NCBI RefSeq assembly: GCF_000661915.1
Contig: NZ_CP007509.1
Coordinates: 496,001-560,000 of the forward strand
Length of the DNA: 64,000 nt
Origin: Stutzerimonas decontaminans
GTDB taxonomy: Bacteria > Pseudomonadota > Gammaproteobacteria > Pseudomonadales > Pseudomonadaceae
Direction of reading: 5' to 3'
In this document: positions 37,930 through 46,633 of the stretch, piece by piece
Layout of the letters: each line of letters starts with the position of its first letter
How positions within the stretch are numbered: position 1 is the stretch's first letter
Position numbers and translations under genes: made by a program
The notes under the pieces: generated by a model
Seen by the model: the letters and a program-made list of their open reading frames with translations, nothing else
Told to the model about the DNA's origin: nothing
The model's database searches: none

Positions 37930-39036
37930 ATGAGAATTATCTCAAGTGAACAGTATGGGTTGAGCGTCGAGCGAAATTACACCGCCGGCCGTGCGGTCAG
38001 TGAGACGCTGGATATGCAGCGCGGCGGCCAGCGGTTGCAGATCAGCCGTCATGAGCGCAGCGAAGTGAGCAGTTCCAGCCGGGCCGAGCTCAGCTTCGCG
38101 CAGGACCGCCCGATGATCTCGCAGAACCAGCTGGGAAGCCTGAGCGCCGGTTTGCCTAGAGCGACGCCGACAGCCCCCGCAGACGGAGCGCCGGTCTTGG
38201 ATTTCACGCCCGATGAAGAAAGTCTGCACAAGCTGCGAATGCTGCTGGTGGTGCTGGGACGCGAAGCGGATGAAATCGATGCCACCCTCGACAAGCTCGT
38301 AAAGGGGTTGTCCGCACCGGCGAGATCGGCGCCCTCTGCAGGCAGCACCATGCCGCAGGTGGAGTCCGCTGGTGATTTTCTGAACTACCAGTACAGCGTT
38401 CAGGAATGGCGCGGCGAGTCGCTGAGCGTAAAGGCCAGCGGTACGGTCAGCACCGCCGATGGGCGCAAGATCCAATACGGGCTCAGCCTGGAAATGCTCA
38501 ATTTGCAGTACAGCAGTGCCAGCGTTTCGGTGCGCGCCGGAGCAGTATTGCAGGACCCGCTGGTGCTCAACCTCCAAGGCAGCCCGGTACGCCTGGATGC
38601 CAACAACCGCGTCGAGTTCGACCTGAATGCCGACGGTCACCGCGATAGCATGGCCAGTCTCGCCTCCGGCAGCGCCTTCCTAGCGCTGGACCGAAATGGC
38701 AATGGCCGTATCGACGACGGTCGTGAACTGTTTGGTGCGCTATCCGGCGATGGCTTCGCCGACCTGAGCGCCCATGATGAAGATGGCAACGGCTTTATTG
38801 ACGAAGGCGACAGCGTCTTCTCGCAACTTCGTCTGTGGCGCCCGGACGCGCAAGGCAAAGGAGAGCTGGTCGATCTGCTGTCTGCCGGAGTAGGCGCCAT
38901 CGGCCTGGCACGTGCTTATGGTGACTTCGAGCTGATCGCCCAGCAACAGCTGGAAGGGCGTGTCAGGAGCACCGGAATCTTCCTGTTCGAAAATGGCCAG
39001 ACCGGCAGTGTGCAGCAGGTAGATCTGGCGGTCTGA
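37930..39036 (+). CDS. Protein of unknown function with C-terminal EF-hand-like repeats
   Basis: The ATG at 37930 gives 368 residues, with no signal peptide or membrane segment. The first 200 residues are Ser/Arg-rich and not recognised. Three Asp-rich loops start near Asp231 (DLNADGHRD), Asp254 (DRNGNGRIDDG) and Asp283 (DEDGNGFIDEGD), all of the calcium-binding EF-hand or dockerin type. They are followed by FSQLRLW, as seen in C-terminal parts of large RTX-like exoproteins. Here the module is in a small protein of its own. It may bind calcium; its role and location are unknown. Confidence 0.8.
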   Translation: MRIISSEQYGLSVERNYTAGRAVSETLDMQRGGQRLQISRHERSEVSSSSRAELSFAQDRPMISQNQLGSLSAGLPRATPTAPADGAPVLDFTPDEESLHKLRMLLVVLGREADEIDATLDKLVKGLSAPARSAPSAGSTMPQVESAGDFLNYQYSVQEWRGESLSVKASGTVSTADGRKIQYGLSLEMLNLQYSSASVSVRAGAVLQDPLVLNLQGSPVRLDANNRVEFDLNADGHRDSMASLASGSAFLALDRNGNGRIDDGRELFGALSGDGFADLSAHDEDGNGFIDEGDSVFSQLRLWRPDAQGKGELVDLLSAGVGAIGLARAYGDFELIAQQQLEGRVRSTGIFLFENGQTGSVQQVDLAV

Positions 39037-39372
39037 AGGACGTCAGTGGCCAAAGTGGTCATAGCAGGCTTCGCCAGGCGATTGCCGGTTACGCTTGCTC
39101 CGTCTATAAAGCTCTGACCTCTTCTGTGCGGTGGCCTGCTAGTACCTTTGTATAACAGCCAAACGAGCTGGTGCTCCTAGAATGGGGCGAGCGACTACGT
39201 TATGGGGTTGCAAGTGCCGCATGATTTTTTGAGGTTCCGATATTGAGCGGCAAAAGACATGGGCGCTTGGTCTCCGGACATGAAGTGGCCGTCTCCCTGC
39301 CTCGTCAGGCCTGGCGAATTTCTTTGCAGAGCCTTCACGGACGAGCATTCGATGAGTTTCTGAGGTGAGTTC
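39037..39372 (+). promoter_or_regulatory. 336-bp gap with promoter and long leader for the CoA-transferase
   Basis: I see no gene here. A good sigma-70-type promoter, TTGCCG (39082-39087), 17 bp, TATAAA (39105-39110), would start a leader of about 255 bases before the ATG at 39373. No strong hairpin or riboswitch is recognised in the leader. Confidence 0.45.
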
Positions 39373-40884
39373 ATGGCAACCGATCTAAGCAAGTACATCC
39401 GCAATGCAGCGTTTCTCGACAAGGTCGTCTCGGCAGAAGAGGCCGCGTCGTGGATCGAGGACGGCATGACGCTGGGCATGAGCGGTTTCACCCTGTTCGG
39501 GGAGCCGAAAGTGTTTCCCAAGGCGCTGTCCGAGCGCGGCCAGCACGAGAAATTCAAGGTTAATCTGTTCACCGGCGCATCCATGGGGCCGGCGGCCGAC
39601 CAGTCGATGGCCGAAGCCGGCATCATCAACAAGCGCATCCCGTATCAGGGCAACCCGGTGCAGCGCAAGAAGATCAACGCCGGTGAGGTGCTCTACATCG
39701 ATCAGCACCTGTCGCACACCGCCGAGCTGCTGCGTCAGGGCGTGCTGCCGCAGGTCGACTACGCCATTATCGAGGCGGCTGCGATCACCGAGGACGGTCA
39801 GATCATTCCGACCGGTTCGGTCGGCAACTCGCCGATCTTCGTGCAGAACGCCAAGCACGTGATCATCGAGTTGAACACTTCTGCTCCGCGCGAGTACGAA
39901 GGCATGCACGACATCTACATCCCCGGCCCGGCCGGTGAGGATTCGCGCAAGGACATCCCGGTCTACAACGTCAGCAAGCGCATCGGCTCGATCGGTATTC
40001 CAGTCGATCCGGCCAAGGTGCGCGGCATCGTGCTGTCCAGCGAGCCGGACATTCCTTCCCCATTGTTCGAGCCAAACGCCGAAACCCAGAAGATCGCCGA
40101 CAACCTGCTGGCCTTCCTGCGTGAGGAAGTGCGGCTTGGGCGCCTGACCAACAGCCTGGCGCCGCTGCAGTCCGGTGTGGGCTCGGTGGCCAACGCGGTG
40201 CTGGCCGGCATGAAGACTTCCGAGTTCAAGGACCTGACCGTCGCTTCCGAAGTGCTGCAGGACGGCGTTTTCGACCTGATCGACGCCGGGGTGGTGAAGT
40301 TTGCCGCCGCCACCGCCTTCTCCCTGTCGAAGAAGCGCGTGGACAACCTGGCCTCTGACCTCGCCAAGTACGCCGGCAAGGTGGTGTTCCGTCCGCAGGA
40401 GATCTCCAACCATCCGGAAGTGATCCGCCGACTGGGCATCATTTCCTTCAACACCGCGCTGGAAGTCGACATCTACGGCAACGTGAACTCCACCCACGTC
40501 AACGGCACCCACATGATGAACGGTATCGGCGGTTCGGGTGACTTCGCCCGCAACGCCCGTATCAGCATCTTCGTGACGACTTCGACGGCGAAGGACGGCA
40601 AGATCTCCTCGATCGTGCCGTTCGTCACGCATGTGGATCACACCAACCACGACGTCGACGTCATCATCACCGAGCAGGGCTATGCCGATCTACGCGGTCT
40701 GGCGCCGGTCGAGGCGGCGGCGCGGATCATCGAGAACTGCATGCATCCGGACTACAAAGCCCAGGCGCTTGCATACCTCGAGGAGGCGAAGCAGCGTGGT
40801 GGCCACACTCCGCATGTGCTGGAAAAGGCGTTCTCCTGGCACGCCAACTTCGCCAAGAACGGCACCATGCTGCTGGATAAGTAA
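39373..40884 (+). CDS. Acetyl-CoA hydrolase/succinate CoA-transferase family protein
   Basis: The 503-residue protein is of the Cat1/AarC/YgfH type, with TGASMGPAAD, PTGSVGNSP, the catalytic-Glu region VASEVLQDGVFDLID, NSTHVNGTHMMNGIGGSGDF and TEQGYADLRGL. These enzymes move CoA between acetate, succinate or propionate, and are often annotated as acetyl-CoA hydrolase. Succinate:acetate CoA-transferase activity is the more likely true role. It is followed by a strong terminator. Confidence 0.92.
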   Translation: MATDLSKYIRNAAFLDKVVSAEEAASWIEDGMTLGMSGFTLFGEPKVFPKALSERGQHEKFKVNLFTGASMGPAADQSMAEAGIINKRIPYQGNPVQRKKINAGEVLYIDQHLSHTAELLRQGVLPQVDYAIIEAAAITEDGQIIPTGSVGNSPIFVQNAKHVIIELNTSAPREYEGMHDIYIPGPAGEDSRKDIPVYNVSKRIGSIGIPVDPAKVRGIVLSSEPDIPSPLFEPNAETQKIADNLLAFLREEVRLGRLTNSLAPLQSGVGSVANAVLAGMKTSEFKDLTVASEVLQDGVFDLIDAGVVKFAAATAFSLSKKRVDNLASDLAKYAGKVVFRPQEISNHPEVIRRLGIISFNTALEVDIYGNVNSTHVNGTHMMNGIGGSGDFARNARISIFVTTSTAKDGKISSIVPFVTHVDHTNHDVDVIITEQGYADLRGLAPVEAAARIIENCMHPDYKAQALAYLEEAKQRGGHTPHVLEKAFSWHANFAKNGTMLLDK

Positions 40885-40951
40885 GCGCGAACGGAGCCCG
40901 AACAAGGCCGATGCTGCAGAGCATCGGCCGCGAGGTTCGCAGCAATGCCCG

Positions 40952-40986
40952 AATCCGACGCCAGACTCTGGCGTCGGATTTTTTTT
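40952..40986 (+). terminator. Rho-independent terminator after the CoA-transferase gene
   Basis: A 13-bp perfect stem AATCCGACGCCAG/CTGGCGTCGGATT (40952-40964 with 40968-40980), a 3-base loop and a run of eight T bases. Confidence 0.95.
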
Positions 40987-41118
40987 GCCGATGGCAGCCG
41001 TCGTTCCAGCGCGTACCGAGCCGGATGGCGGCACAAGGCGCTTCCATCTGCTCGGCTGCATATACATCCGTCACCAAATGCAGCCAAGATAGGCCGGAGT
41101 GTTAAGCCAGGACTAACC

Positions 41119-42594
41119 ATGACTTCGAACGAATCCAGATCCTTCACCGTCGCCACTTGCGCTGAGGAGGCGGTCGACAAGCTGGCCGAGCTGCATGCTC
41201 AGGCCACCGCAGCGCTCAACCAGGCGCTCAAGCGCTACGTGGCCAGCCGTACCGAGCCGAGCCTGCAGGAGCGCAGCCTGTTCCGTTACCCGCAGCTGCG
41301 CCTGACCTACGAATGCCACGGCGAAGTGCCGGCCTCGACCCGTGCCTATGCCAAGGTTCAGGCGCCCGGCGTGTACAGCGTCACCGTGACGCACCCGGCG
41401 GCGTTCCGCGCCTACCTGCTGGATCAGCTGAAGCCACTGATCCAGGACTTCAACGTCACCGTTGAGGTCGGCATGAGTGACCGCAACATTCCCTATCCCT
41501 ATGTGATCGAGCAGGGCGACGAGCTGGCCGGCACCGGCGTGACTGCCGCCGAGCTGGCGCGGGTTTTTCCCAGCACCGACCTGTCCGCCGCCACCGATGA
41601 CATCGCTGACGGGCTCTACGACTGGGAGCACGCCGATCCCTATCCGCTGGCGCTGTTCGACGGCGCGCGAGTGGATTTCTCGCTGCGCCGCCTGGTGCAC
41701 TACACCGGCAGCGACTGGCGCCACGTGCAGCCATGGATTCTGCTGACCAACTACCACCGCTACGTCGACCAGTTCATCCGCCACGGTCTGGACATGCTGC
41801 GCGATGACACCCGCTTCGTGCGCATGGTGCTGCCGGGCAACGTGGTCGTCGAACGCGGCATGGACGAAGGTGAGGCACAGGCGATCATCGGCGGCGTCAT
41901 GTGGCACCGCTACCAGATGCCGGCCTATCACCTGATCGCCGAGGACGGCCACGGTGTCACTCTGGTCAATATCGGCGTCGGTCCGTCCAACGCGAAGAAC
42001 ATCACCGACCACCTAGCCGTGCTACGTCCGCACTGCTGGTTGATGATCGGCCACTGCGGCGGCTTGCGGCAGTCGCAGTCGATTGGCGACTACGTGCTGG
42101 CCCACGCCTACATGCGCCGCGATGGCATCCTCGATCGCGTACTGCCGCCACACATCCCGCTGCCGGCGCTGGCCGAGGTGCAGCAGGCGCTGCAGGAGGC
42201 GGCAGCGACAGTCACTGGCGAGCAGGGGGACGCGCTGAAGAAGCGTCTGCGTACCGGCACCGTGCTGACTTACGATGACCGCAACTGGGAGCTGCGCTGG
42301 GCGCAGGAGCGACCGCTGATCAACCTGTCGCGCGCTGTCGCCGTGGACATGGAAAGCGGCACCATCGCGGCCCAAGGCTACCGCCTGCGCGTGCCGTACG
42401 GCACGCTGCTGTGTGTGTCGGACAAGCCGCTGCACAGCGAGATCAAGCTGCCCGGCTCGGCCAATGCGTTCTACGAGCGTGCCGTGACCCAGCACCTGAA
42501 GATCGGCATCGCCGCACTCGACCTGTTACGCGGTCAGCTCAACTCGCTGCACTCGCGCAAGCTGCGCAGCTTCGACGAGCCGCCCTTCCGCTGA
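41119..42594 (+). CDS. amn: AMP nucleosidase
   Basis: The ATG at 41119 is chosen; the longer frame from 40945 would run through the terminator. The 491-residue protein has an N-terminal AMN domain and a C-terminal nucleoside-phosphorylase-like domain with VNIGVGPSNAKN, MIGHCGGLRQSQ and VDMESGTIAAQGYR. Amn hydrolyses AMP to adenine and ribose 5-phosphate and helps set the adenylate pool. It is followed by an imperfect hairpin at 42619-42656. Confidence 0.96.
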   Translation: MTSNESRSFTVATCAEEAVDKLAELHAQATAALNQALKRYVASRTEPSLQERSLFRYPQLRLTYECHGEVPASTRAYAKVQAPGVYSVTVTHPAAFRAYLLDQLKPLIQDFNVTVEVGMSDRNIPYPYVIEQGDELAGTGVTAAELARVFPSTDLSAATDDIADGLYDWEHADPYPLALFDGARVDFSLRRLVHYTGSDWRHVQPWILLTNYHRYVDQFIRHGLDMLRDDTRFVRMVLPGNVVVERGMDEGEAQAIIGGVMWHRYQMPAYHLIAEDGHGVTLVNIGVGPSNAKNITDHLAVLRPHCWLMIGHCGGLRQSQSIGDYVLAHAYMRRDGILDRVLPPHIPLPALAEVQQALQEAAATVTGEQGDALKKRLRTGTVLTYDDRNWELRWAQERPLINLSRAVAVDMESGTIAAQGYRLRVPYGTLLCVSDKPLHSEIKLPGSANAFYERAVTQHLKIGIAALDLLRGQLNSLHSRKLRSFDEPPFR

Positions 42595-42618
42595 TCCGGG
42601 ATTTGCCACCGACGCTTT

Positions 42619-42656
42619 CGCGGGAATGGACGATACTCACATCGTTCATCCCGCGT
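42619..42656 (+). other. Imperfect hairpin between amn and the DUF2789 gene
   Basis: CGCGGGAATGGACGAT pairs with ATCGTTCATCCCGCG with one bulge around a 6-base loop. No T-run follows. It is a possible weak terminator or regulatory fold 19 bp before the next ATG. Confidence 0.35.
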
Positions 42657-42674
42657 CAGCACTGGAGGTCCAAC

Positions 42675-42917
42675 ATGGAGCAGTCGATCCACGCCTTCCA
42701 TAGCCTGTTCGAGCAGTTGGGGTTGCCCAACGACGACGTCTCGATCAGGCGTTTTATCGAAACCCACTCGCCCCTGGCTGAAGACGTCTACCTGGCCGAT
42801 GCTTCCTTCTGGACGCCGGCCCAGGCGGCTTTCCTGCGCGAAGAAATCCTCGAGGATGCCGACTGGGCCGAAGTGGTGGATCGCCTCAATGTGGCGCTGC
42901 GACGGCACTATCACTGA
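42675..42917 (+). CDS. DUF2789 family protein
   Basis: The ATG at 42675 with GGAGG upstream gives 80 residues. The family runs IHAFHSLFEQLGLP and DASFWTPAQAAFLREEILEDADWAEVVD are visible. It is a small acidic cytoplasmic protein of unknown function found in pseudomonads. It converges with the HupE/UreJ gene, with 16 bp between stops. Confidence 0.85.
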   Translation: MEQSIHAFHSLFEQLGLPNDDVSIRRFIETHSPLAEDVYLADASFWTPAQAAFLREEILEDADWAEVVDRLNVALRRHYH

Positions 42918-42933
42918 CGCGTGGCATGGTTTC

Positions 42934-43506
42934 TCAGCTGGCCAGCAACCAGGCACCGGTGAGTGCCGAAGCGGCGCCGGCGATGCGCACCAGCGGCGCG
43001 GCCGCTTGCGGCAGGTAGCGCACCAGTGCATAGCCGATTGCATGCAGGGCCGCTGTAGCAGCAACGAAGCCGGCGGCATAACCCCACGGGCTGGACAGTT
43101 CCGGCAATTCCAGACCGTGGGCGACGCCATGGCTAGCGGCGAACAGCGCGGTGAGCGCGGCAGCCACTACCAGCGGTGGGCGCACCGCCAGGGCAACCAG
43201 CAGGCCGAGGGCCAGCACCGAGCCGGCGATGCCGGTTTCCATCAGCGGCATCTCGACGCCTGCGAAGCCAACCAGCCCACCAAACAGCATGGTCGCGACG
43301 AACGTCAGCGGCAGCGCCCAGCGCGCCTTGCCAGTTTGTTGCGCCGCCCAGAGACCCACCGCCAGCATGGCCAGCAGATGGTCAAGGCCGAAGATCGGGT
43401 GAGCGATGCCGGACATCACGCCGGCATGGTCATGCCCGGGGTGGGCCAAGGCCAGCGCCGGACTGAGCAGCAGGGCGGAGGTGACAAGGATTTTCTGAAC
43501 GTTCAT
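42934..43506 (-). CDS. ureJ: HupE/UreJ family nickel permease
   Basis: The ATG at 43506 gives 190 residues, starting with a signal-like segment and then HPGHDHAGVMSGIAHPIFGLDHLLAML, the His-rich HupE/UreJ signature HPxxGxDH. About six membrane segments follow. Family members carry Ni or Co into the cell for urease or hydrogenase. It lies directly downstream of ureG, fitting nickel supply for urease. Confidence 0.93.
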   Translation of the reverse strand: MNVQKILVTSALLLSPALALAHPGHDHAGVMSGIAHPIFGLDHLLAMLAVGLWAAQQTGKARWALPLTFVATMLFGGLVGFAGVEMPLMETGIAGSVLALGLLVALAVRPPLVVAAALTALFAASHGVAHGLELPELSSPWGYAAGFVAATAALHAIGYALVRYLPQAAAPLVRIAGAASALTGAWLLAS

Positions 43507-43608
43507 GCGATTTCCTCTGGTTGCATGGCTAAAAGCTTGGCCGAGCCGTCGTCGCTCGGTCGGTTTCCGTTGGTGGGCGAAGCCACGCGGCATAACTCTC
43601 GGGGTAGA

Positions 43609-44223
43609 TCAGGCTGCGCTGAGCATTCCCTGTTTCTCGATAAAGGCGATGATCTCGTCGAGGCCCTGGCCGACCTTCTGGTTGCTGAAGACGAACGGCC
43701 GTTTGCCGCGCATCTTGCGGGCGTCGCGATCCATCACTTCCAGCGAAGCGCCGACCATCGGCGCCAGATCGACCTTGTTGATCACCAGCAGGTCGGACTT
43801 GCAGATGCCCGGCCCGCCCTTGCGCGGCAGCTTGTCGCCGGCGGACACGTCGATCACGTAGATGGTCAGGTCCGACAGCTCGGGGCTGAAGGTCGCCGAG
43901 AGGTTGTCGCCACCGGATTCGACGATGATCAGGTCGAGGCCGGGAAAGCGCCGATTGAGCTGCTCCACCGCTTCGAGGTTGATCGAGGCGTCCTCGCGGA
44001 TCGCCGTGTGCGGGCAGCCGCCGGTTTCCACGCCGATGATGCGCTCGGGCGCCAGGGCCTCGTTACGTACGAGGAACTGGGCGTCTTCCTGGGTGTAGAT
44101 GTCGTTGGTCACCACGGCGAGGTTGTAGCGATTACGCAGGGCCTGGCACAGGGCGAGGGTCAGAGCGGTCTTGCCGGAACCGACCGGCCCGCCAATGCCG
44201 ACGCGCAGGGGTTGGGTGCTCAT
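43609..44223 (-). CDS. ureG: Urease accessory GTPase UreG
   Basis: The ATG at 44223 gives 204 residues, the usual size. A long in-frame extension to 45294 crosses repeat DNA and is not coding. P-loop GGPVGSGKT (11-19), the metal motif Cys70-Pro-His72 and the guanine motif NKVD are present. UreG hydrolyses GTP to drive nickel delivery with UreD, UreF and UreE. It is separated from ureF by 1.07 kb of repeats, which is unusual since ureE-F-G normally adjoin. Confidence 0.98.
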   Translation of the reverse strand: MSTQPLRVGIGGPVGSGKTALTLALCQALRNRYNLAVVTNDIYTQEDAQFLVRNEALAPERIIGVETGGCPHTAIREDASINLEAVEQLNRRFPGLDLIIVESGGDNLSATFSPELSDLTIYVIDVSAGDKLPRKGGPGICKSDLLVINKVDLAPMVGASLEVMDRDARKMRGKRPFVFSNQKVGQGLDEIIAFIEKQGMLSAA

Positions 44224-44431
44224 GGGTGTTCTCCTCTGGGAGGCAGTGTGGCTGCCTCGGGGTTGATGCAGGGGGATCGCCGCTGTTGGTGGGGCGGGGA
44301 TATGGGATTCGTTGGGGTGAGCTTTTTGCTCGCATGAAAATGCTGGGCGTGTATTGGCTGTGGCCCGGGCATCGCTGTGGGGCGCCGCACTTTCCTCGGC
44401 GCGACCTACCAGTTGCGCCTTGCACGGCGCG

Positions 44432-44632
44432 TCACTTTTTCTTGTGTGGCCAAGAAAAAGTAACCAAAAAGAAGGCCACCCCGACATCCGGGTTTTGCTT
44501 CGCAAAACTCCCCTCACTCCGGCGCTGCTTCGGGGGTCGTCGCGAAGGGCCATCCCTGGCCCATCACTCCTCGCTCGGCATCCATGCCTCGCGCCCCCCT
44601 GCGCAGCACCTACGCTCGGCCTCCTGAAGGGG
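44432..44632 (+). repeat. Long intergenic repeat, copy 1
   Basis: It starts with an 11-bp perfect hairpin ACTTTTTCTTG/CAAGAAAAAGT (44434-44444 with 44451-44461), continues through AAGTAACCAAAAAGAAGG and ends in GGCCTCCTGAAGGGG at 44618-44632. The same arrangement recurs inverted in copy 2. Sequences of this kind are familiar between genes of pseudomonads. Confidence 0.7.
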
Positions 44633-44724
44633 AATCGAGTCCGAGTTGTCTGAAAGTTGTTAAGCAAGAGAAACCAAGCGCTTCGCTTGTTTTCATGTGT
44701 GCGGACTAACAGACGACGCCGAAC

Positions 44725-44741
44725 GCCCCTTTCAGGAGGCC
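44725..44741 (-). repeat. Isolated end box of the long intergenic repeat
   Basis: CGCCCCTTTCAGGAGGCC is the inverted form, one base longer, of the box ending copy 1 (GGCCTCCTGAAGGGG), suggesting a third, mostly deleted copy. Confidence 0.5.
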
Positions 44742-44773
44742 GAATGGATTCGGCGCGATGGGGCGCGAGGTCT

Positions 44774-44886
44774 GTAGGGTGGGTAACGCGAAACTTACCC
44801 ACCGTTTTGCAAAGTAATCCGCCATGGCCCGGCGATAACTTGCTTGTAGCCAGCGATGGAAAATGCTGCGCAGTTTTCCACCCTAC
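44774..44886 (+). repeat. GTAGGGTGG palindromic element, full form
   Basis: The 113-bp element is bounded by GTAGGGTGG and CCACCCTAC. The left arm folds as GGTGGGTAA...TTACCCACC and the right arm as TGGAAAA...TTTTCCA. It has the same layout as the element at 55466-55541. Confidence 0.75.
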
Positions 44887-44980
44887 ATTGCGGGCGAGAG
44901 ATAGGGGCAGGGCTGTCTGTAAGCTCCAGGCAGTAGCCTGGGCTTGGTTCTTCTTATACGGACGAGCAGGCGACACCAAT

Positions 44981-45220
44981 CGCCCCTTCAGGAGGGTGAA
45001 CGGAGTCGTCGTGGAGAGGGGTGAGCGGCATGGATGCCGCAAGAGCCGTAAAGGGTCGGGGCCGCCATCGGTATGGATGGCCCTTGTACGGCGACCCTCG
45101 GAGCGGCGGCGGAGAGAGCGAACCCAGAGCGAAGCGATGGGCCGGATGCAGGGGCAAGCGTTTTTGCTTCCTTTTTTCGCGTCTGAAAAAAGTGAGTCGC
45201 CCAGCAGGGCGAAACCTAAG
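44981..45220 (-). repeat. Long intergenic repeat, copy 2 (inverted)
   Basis: Read on the minus strand it begins with a CACTTTTTTC/GAAAAAAG hairpin near 45172-45193, runs through GCTTGCCCCTGCATCC and ends with CCTCCTGAAGGGGCG at 44981-44995. It shares end boxes and layout with copy 1, but the middle has diverged. Confidence 0.65.
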
Positions 45221-45290
45221 GCCAGTGCCGACAACCGGGCCGAGCCGTCCTGGGAAGAAGGTGCCGCCAGCACCCACGTGCCAACACCTC

Positions 45291-45983
45291 TCATGACCTA
45301 AACAACCGACTGTACTGCCGCTCATGCGCCATGCTGGTCAACACCAGCCCAAACGGCGCACTGCCCCATTCCCGCTCCGGCAGTTCGCTGGCTTCCCGCT
45401 GCGCCTGGGTCAGAGTGGGCAGCAGTTGCGAGGTCAACCGCTGCGCCGCCTGCTGCCCCAGCGGCAGGGTCTTCATCAGCACTGCCAACTGGTTTTCCAG
45501 CCAGCCCCACAACCAGGCGGCCAGCGCATCGGCGGGCGTGATCCGCCAGGCACGGGCGGCCAGCGCCCAGGCCATGGCCAGTCCCGGTTCGCCGGCAGCG
45601 GCAAAACAGTCGCGGGCCGGCTGGTCGAGTTCCGGCAGGCCGTCGAGCAGCTGCGTCAGGGAATAGCCCATCTGCCGGCTTTCCAGCTGCAGCTCGCGAG
45701 TTTCGCGGCTGGCGCGGTGTTCCGCGGCGAGTTGCAGCAGGCGCGGCCAGTCGTCCCGTGCCGCCGCTTCGCAATGCGCGAGCAGCAGCGGCGCCTCGAA
45801 GCGGGCCAGGTTCAGCAGTAGTTGATCCTCCAGCCAACGCCGGGCGCTGTCGGGGTCGTTCACCTGGCCGTTTTCCACCGCCATCTCCAGCCCCTGGGAG
45901 TAGCTGTAGCCGCCGATCGGCAGCTGCGGGCTGGCCAGCCGGAGCAGCGCCCAGGCCGAGCCGGGAGCGGCCGTCGTGTTCAC
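45291..45983 (-). CDS. ureF: Urease accessory protein UreF
   Basis: The 230-residue helical protein has [20 protein letters not shown] at residues 14-33, the UreF hallmark. The GTG start at 45983 overlaps the ureE stop (GTGA), giving coupling. UreF forms the UreD-UreF-UreG complex that opens apo-urease for nickel. Its stop faces the repeat region before ureG. Confidence 0.96.
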   Translation of the reverse strand: MNTTAAPGSAWALLRLASPQLPIGGYSYSQGLEMAVENGQVNDPDSARRWLEDQLLLNLARFEAPLLLAHCEAAARDDWPRLLQLAAEHRASRETRELQLESRQMGYSLTQLLDGLPELDQPARDCFAAAGEPGLAMAWALAARAWRITPADALAAWLWGWLENQLAVLMKTLPLGQQAAQRLTSQLLPTLTQAQREASELPEREWGSAPFGLVLTSMAHERQYSRLFRS

Positions 45984-46480
45984 GTACGTACGCCGAACTG
46001 GTGCAGGCGCGGTGCGTAGCTGAACTCCGCTTCGCCGGCGTGGGAATGGTGATGGCCGCCGCCATAGGCGCCGTGTTCCGGCTGGAAGGGCGCTTCGATG
46101 TGTTCGACGCCGGCGCCCAGCTGCAGCAGCATGTCCTTGAGCACGTAGTCGTCGAGCAGCCGCAGCCAGCCGTCGCCGACCTGCAGCGCGACATGGCGGT
46201 TACCCAGGTGATAGGCCGCACGGGTCAGCTCGAAGGCGCTGGCGCAGGTGACGTGCAGTAGCTGCTCCGGCCGAGCGCGCACGCGCACGACACGGCCATC
46301 ACCGGCGAGCAGACATTCGCCATCGTGCAGCGGCGGCTGGCCGCGCTCGAGAAACAGGCCGACGTCTTCGCCGCTGGTACTGAAGCAGCGCAGGCGACTC
46401 TTGCTGCGTGCGTCGTAGGTCAGTTCGAGTTCGGCCTGCCATTCGGGACGGGCGTCGATACGTTGGCGAATCACCAGCAT
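45980..46480 (-). CDS. ureE: Urease accessory nickel metallochaperone UreE
   Basis: The 166-residue protein has the UreE N-terminal domain, the middle run AYHLGNRHVALQ with the conserved His, and a His-rich tail GGGHHHSHAGE near 143-153. UreE carries Ni to UreG. The ATG at 46480 lies about 25 bases after the inferred sigma-54 start, with GGAA upstream. Confidence 0.97.
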   Translation of the reverse strand: MLVIRQRIDARPEWQAELELTYDARSKSRLRCFSTSGEDVGLFLERGQPPLHDGECLLAGDGRVVRVRARPEQLLHVTCASAFELTRAAYHLGNRHVALQVGDGWLRLLDDYVLKDMLLQLGAGVEHIEAPFQPEHGAYGGGHHHSHAGEAEFSYAPRLHQFGVRT

Positions 46481-46515
46481 GCGCAGAATTCCGGTCGGAT
46501 GGTTTCCGGAACAAG

Positions 46516-46531
46516 AGCAAGTGGCTTGCCA
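46516..46531 (-). promoter_or_regulatory. Sigma-54 promoter of ureE-ureF
   Basis: On the minus strand the sequence TGGCAAGCCACTTGCT matches the RpoN consensus TGGCACG-N4-TTGCW at 11 of 12 fixed positions, with correct GG-N10-GC spacing. The predicted transcript starts near 46505, 25 bases before the ureE ATG. Confidence 0.82.
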
Positions 46532-46586
46532 ACCAACGCCATACGCACGGCTGGCGTGGCGGTGTGCCTGATATTGGGGCTATGTA

Positions 46587-46603
46587 CGCACCGTTACGGT
46601 GCG
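46587..46603 (-). promoter_or_regulatory. NtrC-type binding site upstream of ureE
   Basis: CGCACCGTTACGGTGCG is a perfect palindrome with the NtrC core GCACC-N5-GGTGC. It is centred about 90 bp upstream of the inferred ureE start, within the range for an enhancer-binding protein. Confidence 0.72.
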
Positions 46604-46633
46604 CATTCAGGGGTCAGGTAAGGTGTGTGCGCC

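Larger units (their letters stand above)
44224..45290. repeat. Repeat-filled intergenic region between ureF and ureG
   Basis: This 1067-bp stretch has no credible gene. It holds two diverged copies of one intergenic element in opposite orientation (44432-44632 and 44981-45220), a short palindromic element (44774-44886), and an extra element-end box at 44725-44741. Open frames across it are Arg/Ser-rich and lack family resemblance. It splits what is usually a continuous ureEFG group. Confidence 0.75.

Noticed and set aside
44433..45220. CRISPR array or IS element in the ureF-ureG gap
   Set aside because: The repeats are few, diverged and not evenly spaced. There is no transposase frame and no target-site duplication that I can see.
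44224..45294. N-terminal extension of ureG to 561 residues
   Set aside because: The extension runs through repeat DNA. UreG starts at 44223 with the canonical N-terminus and normal length of 204.
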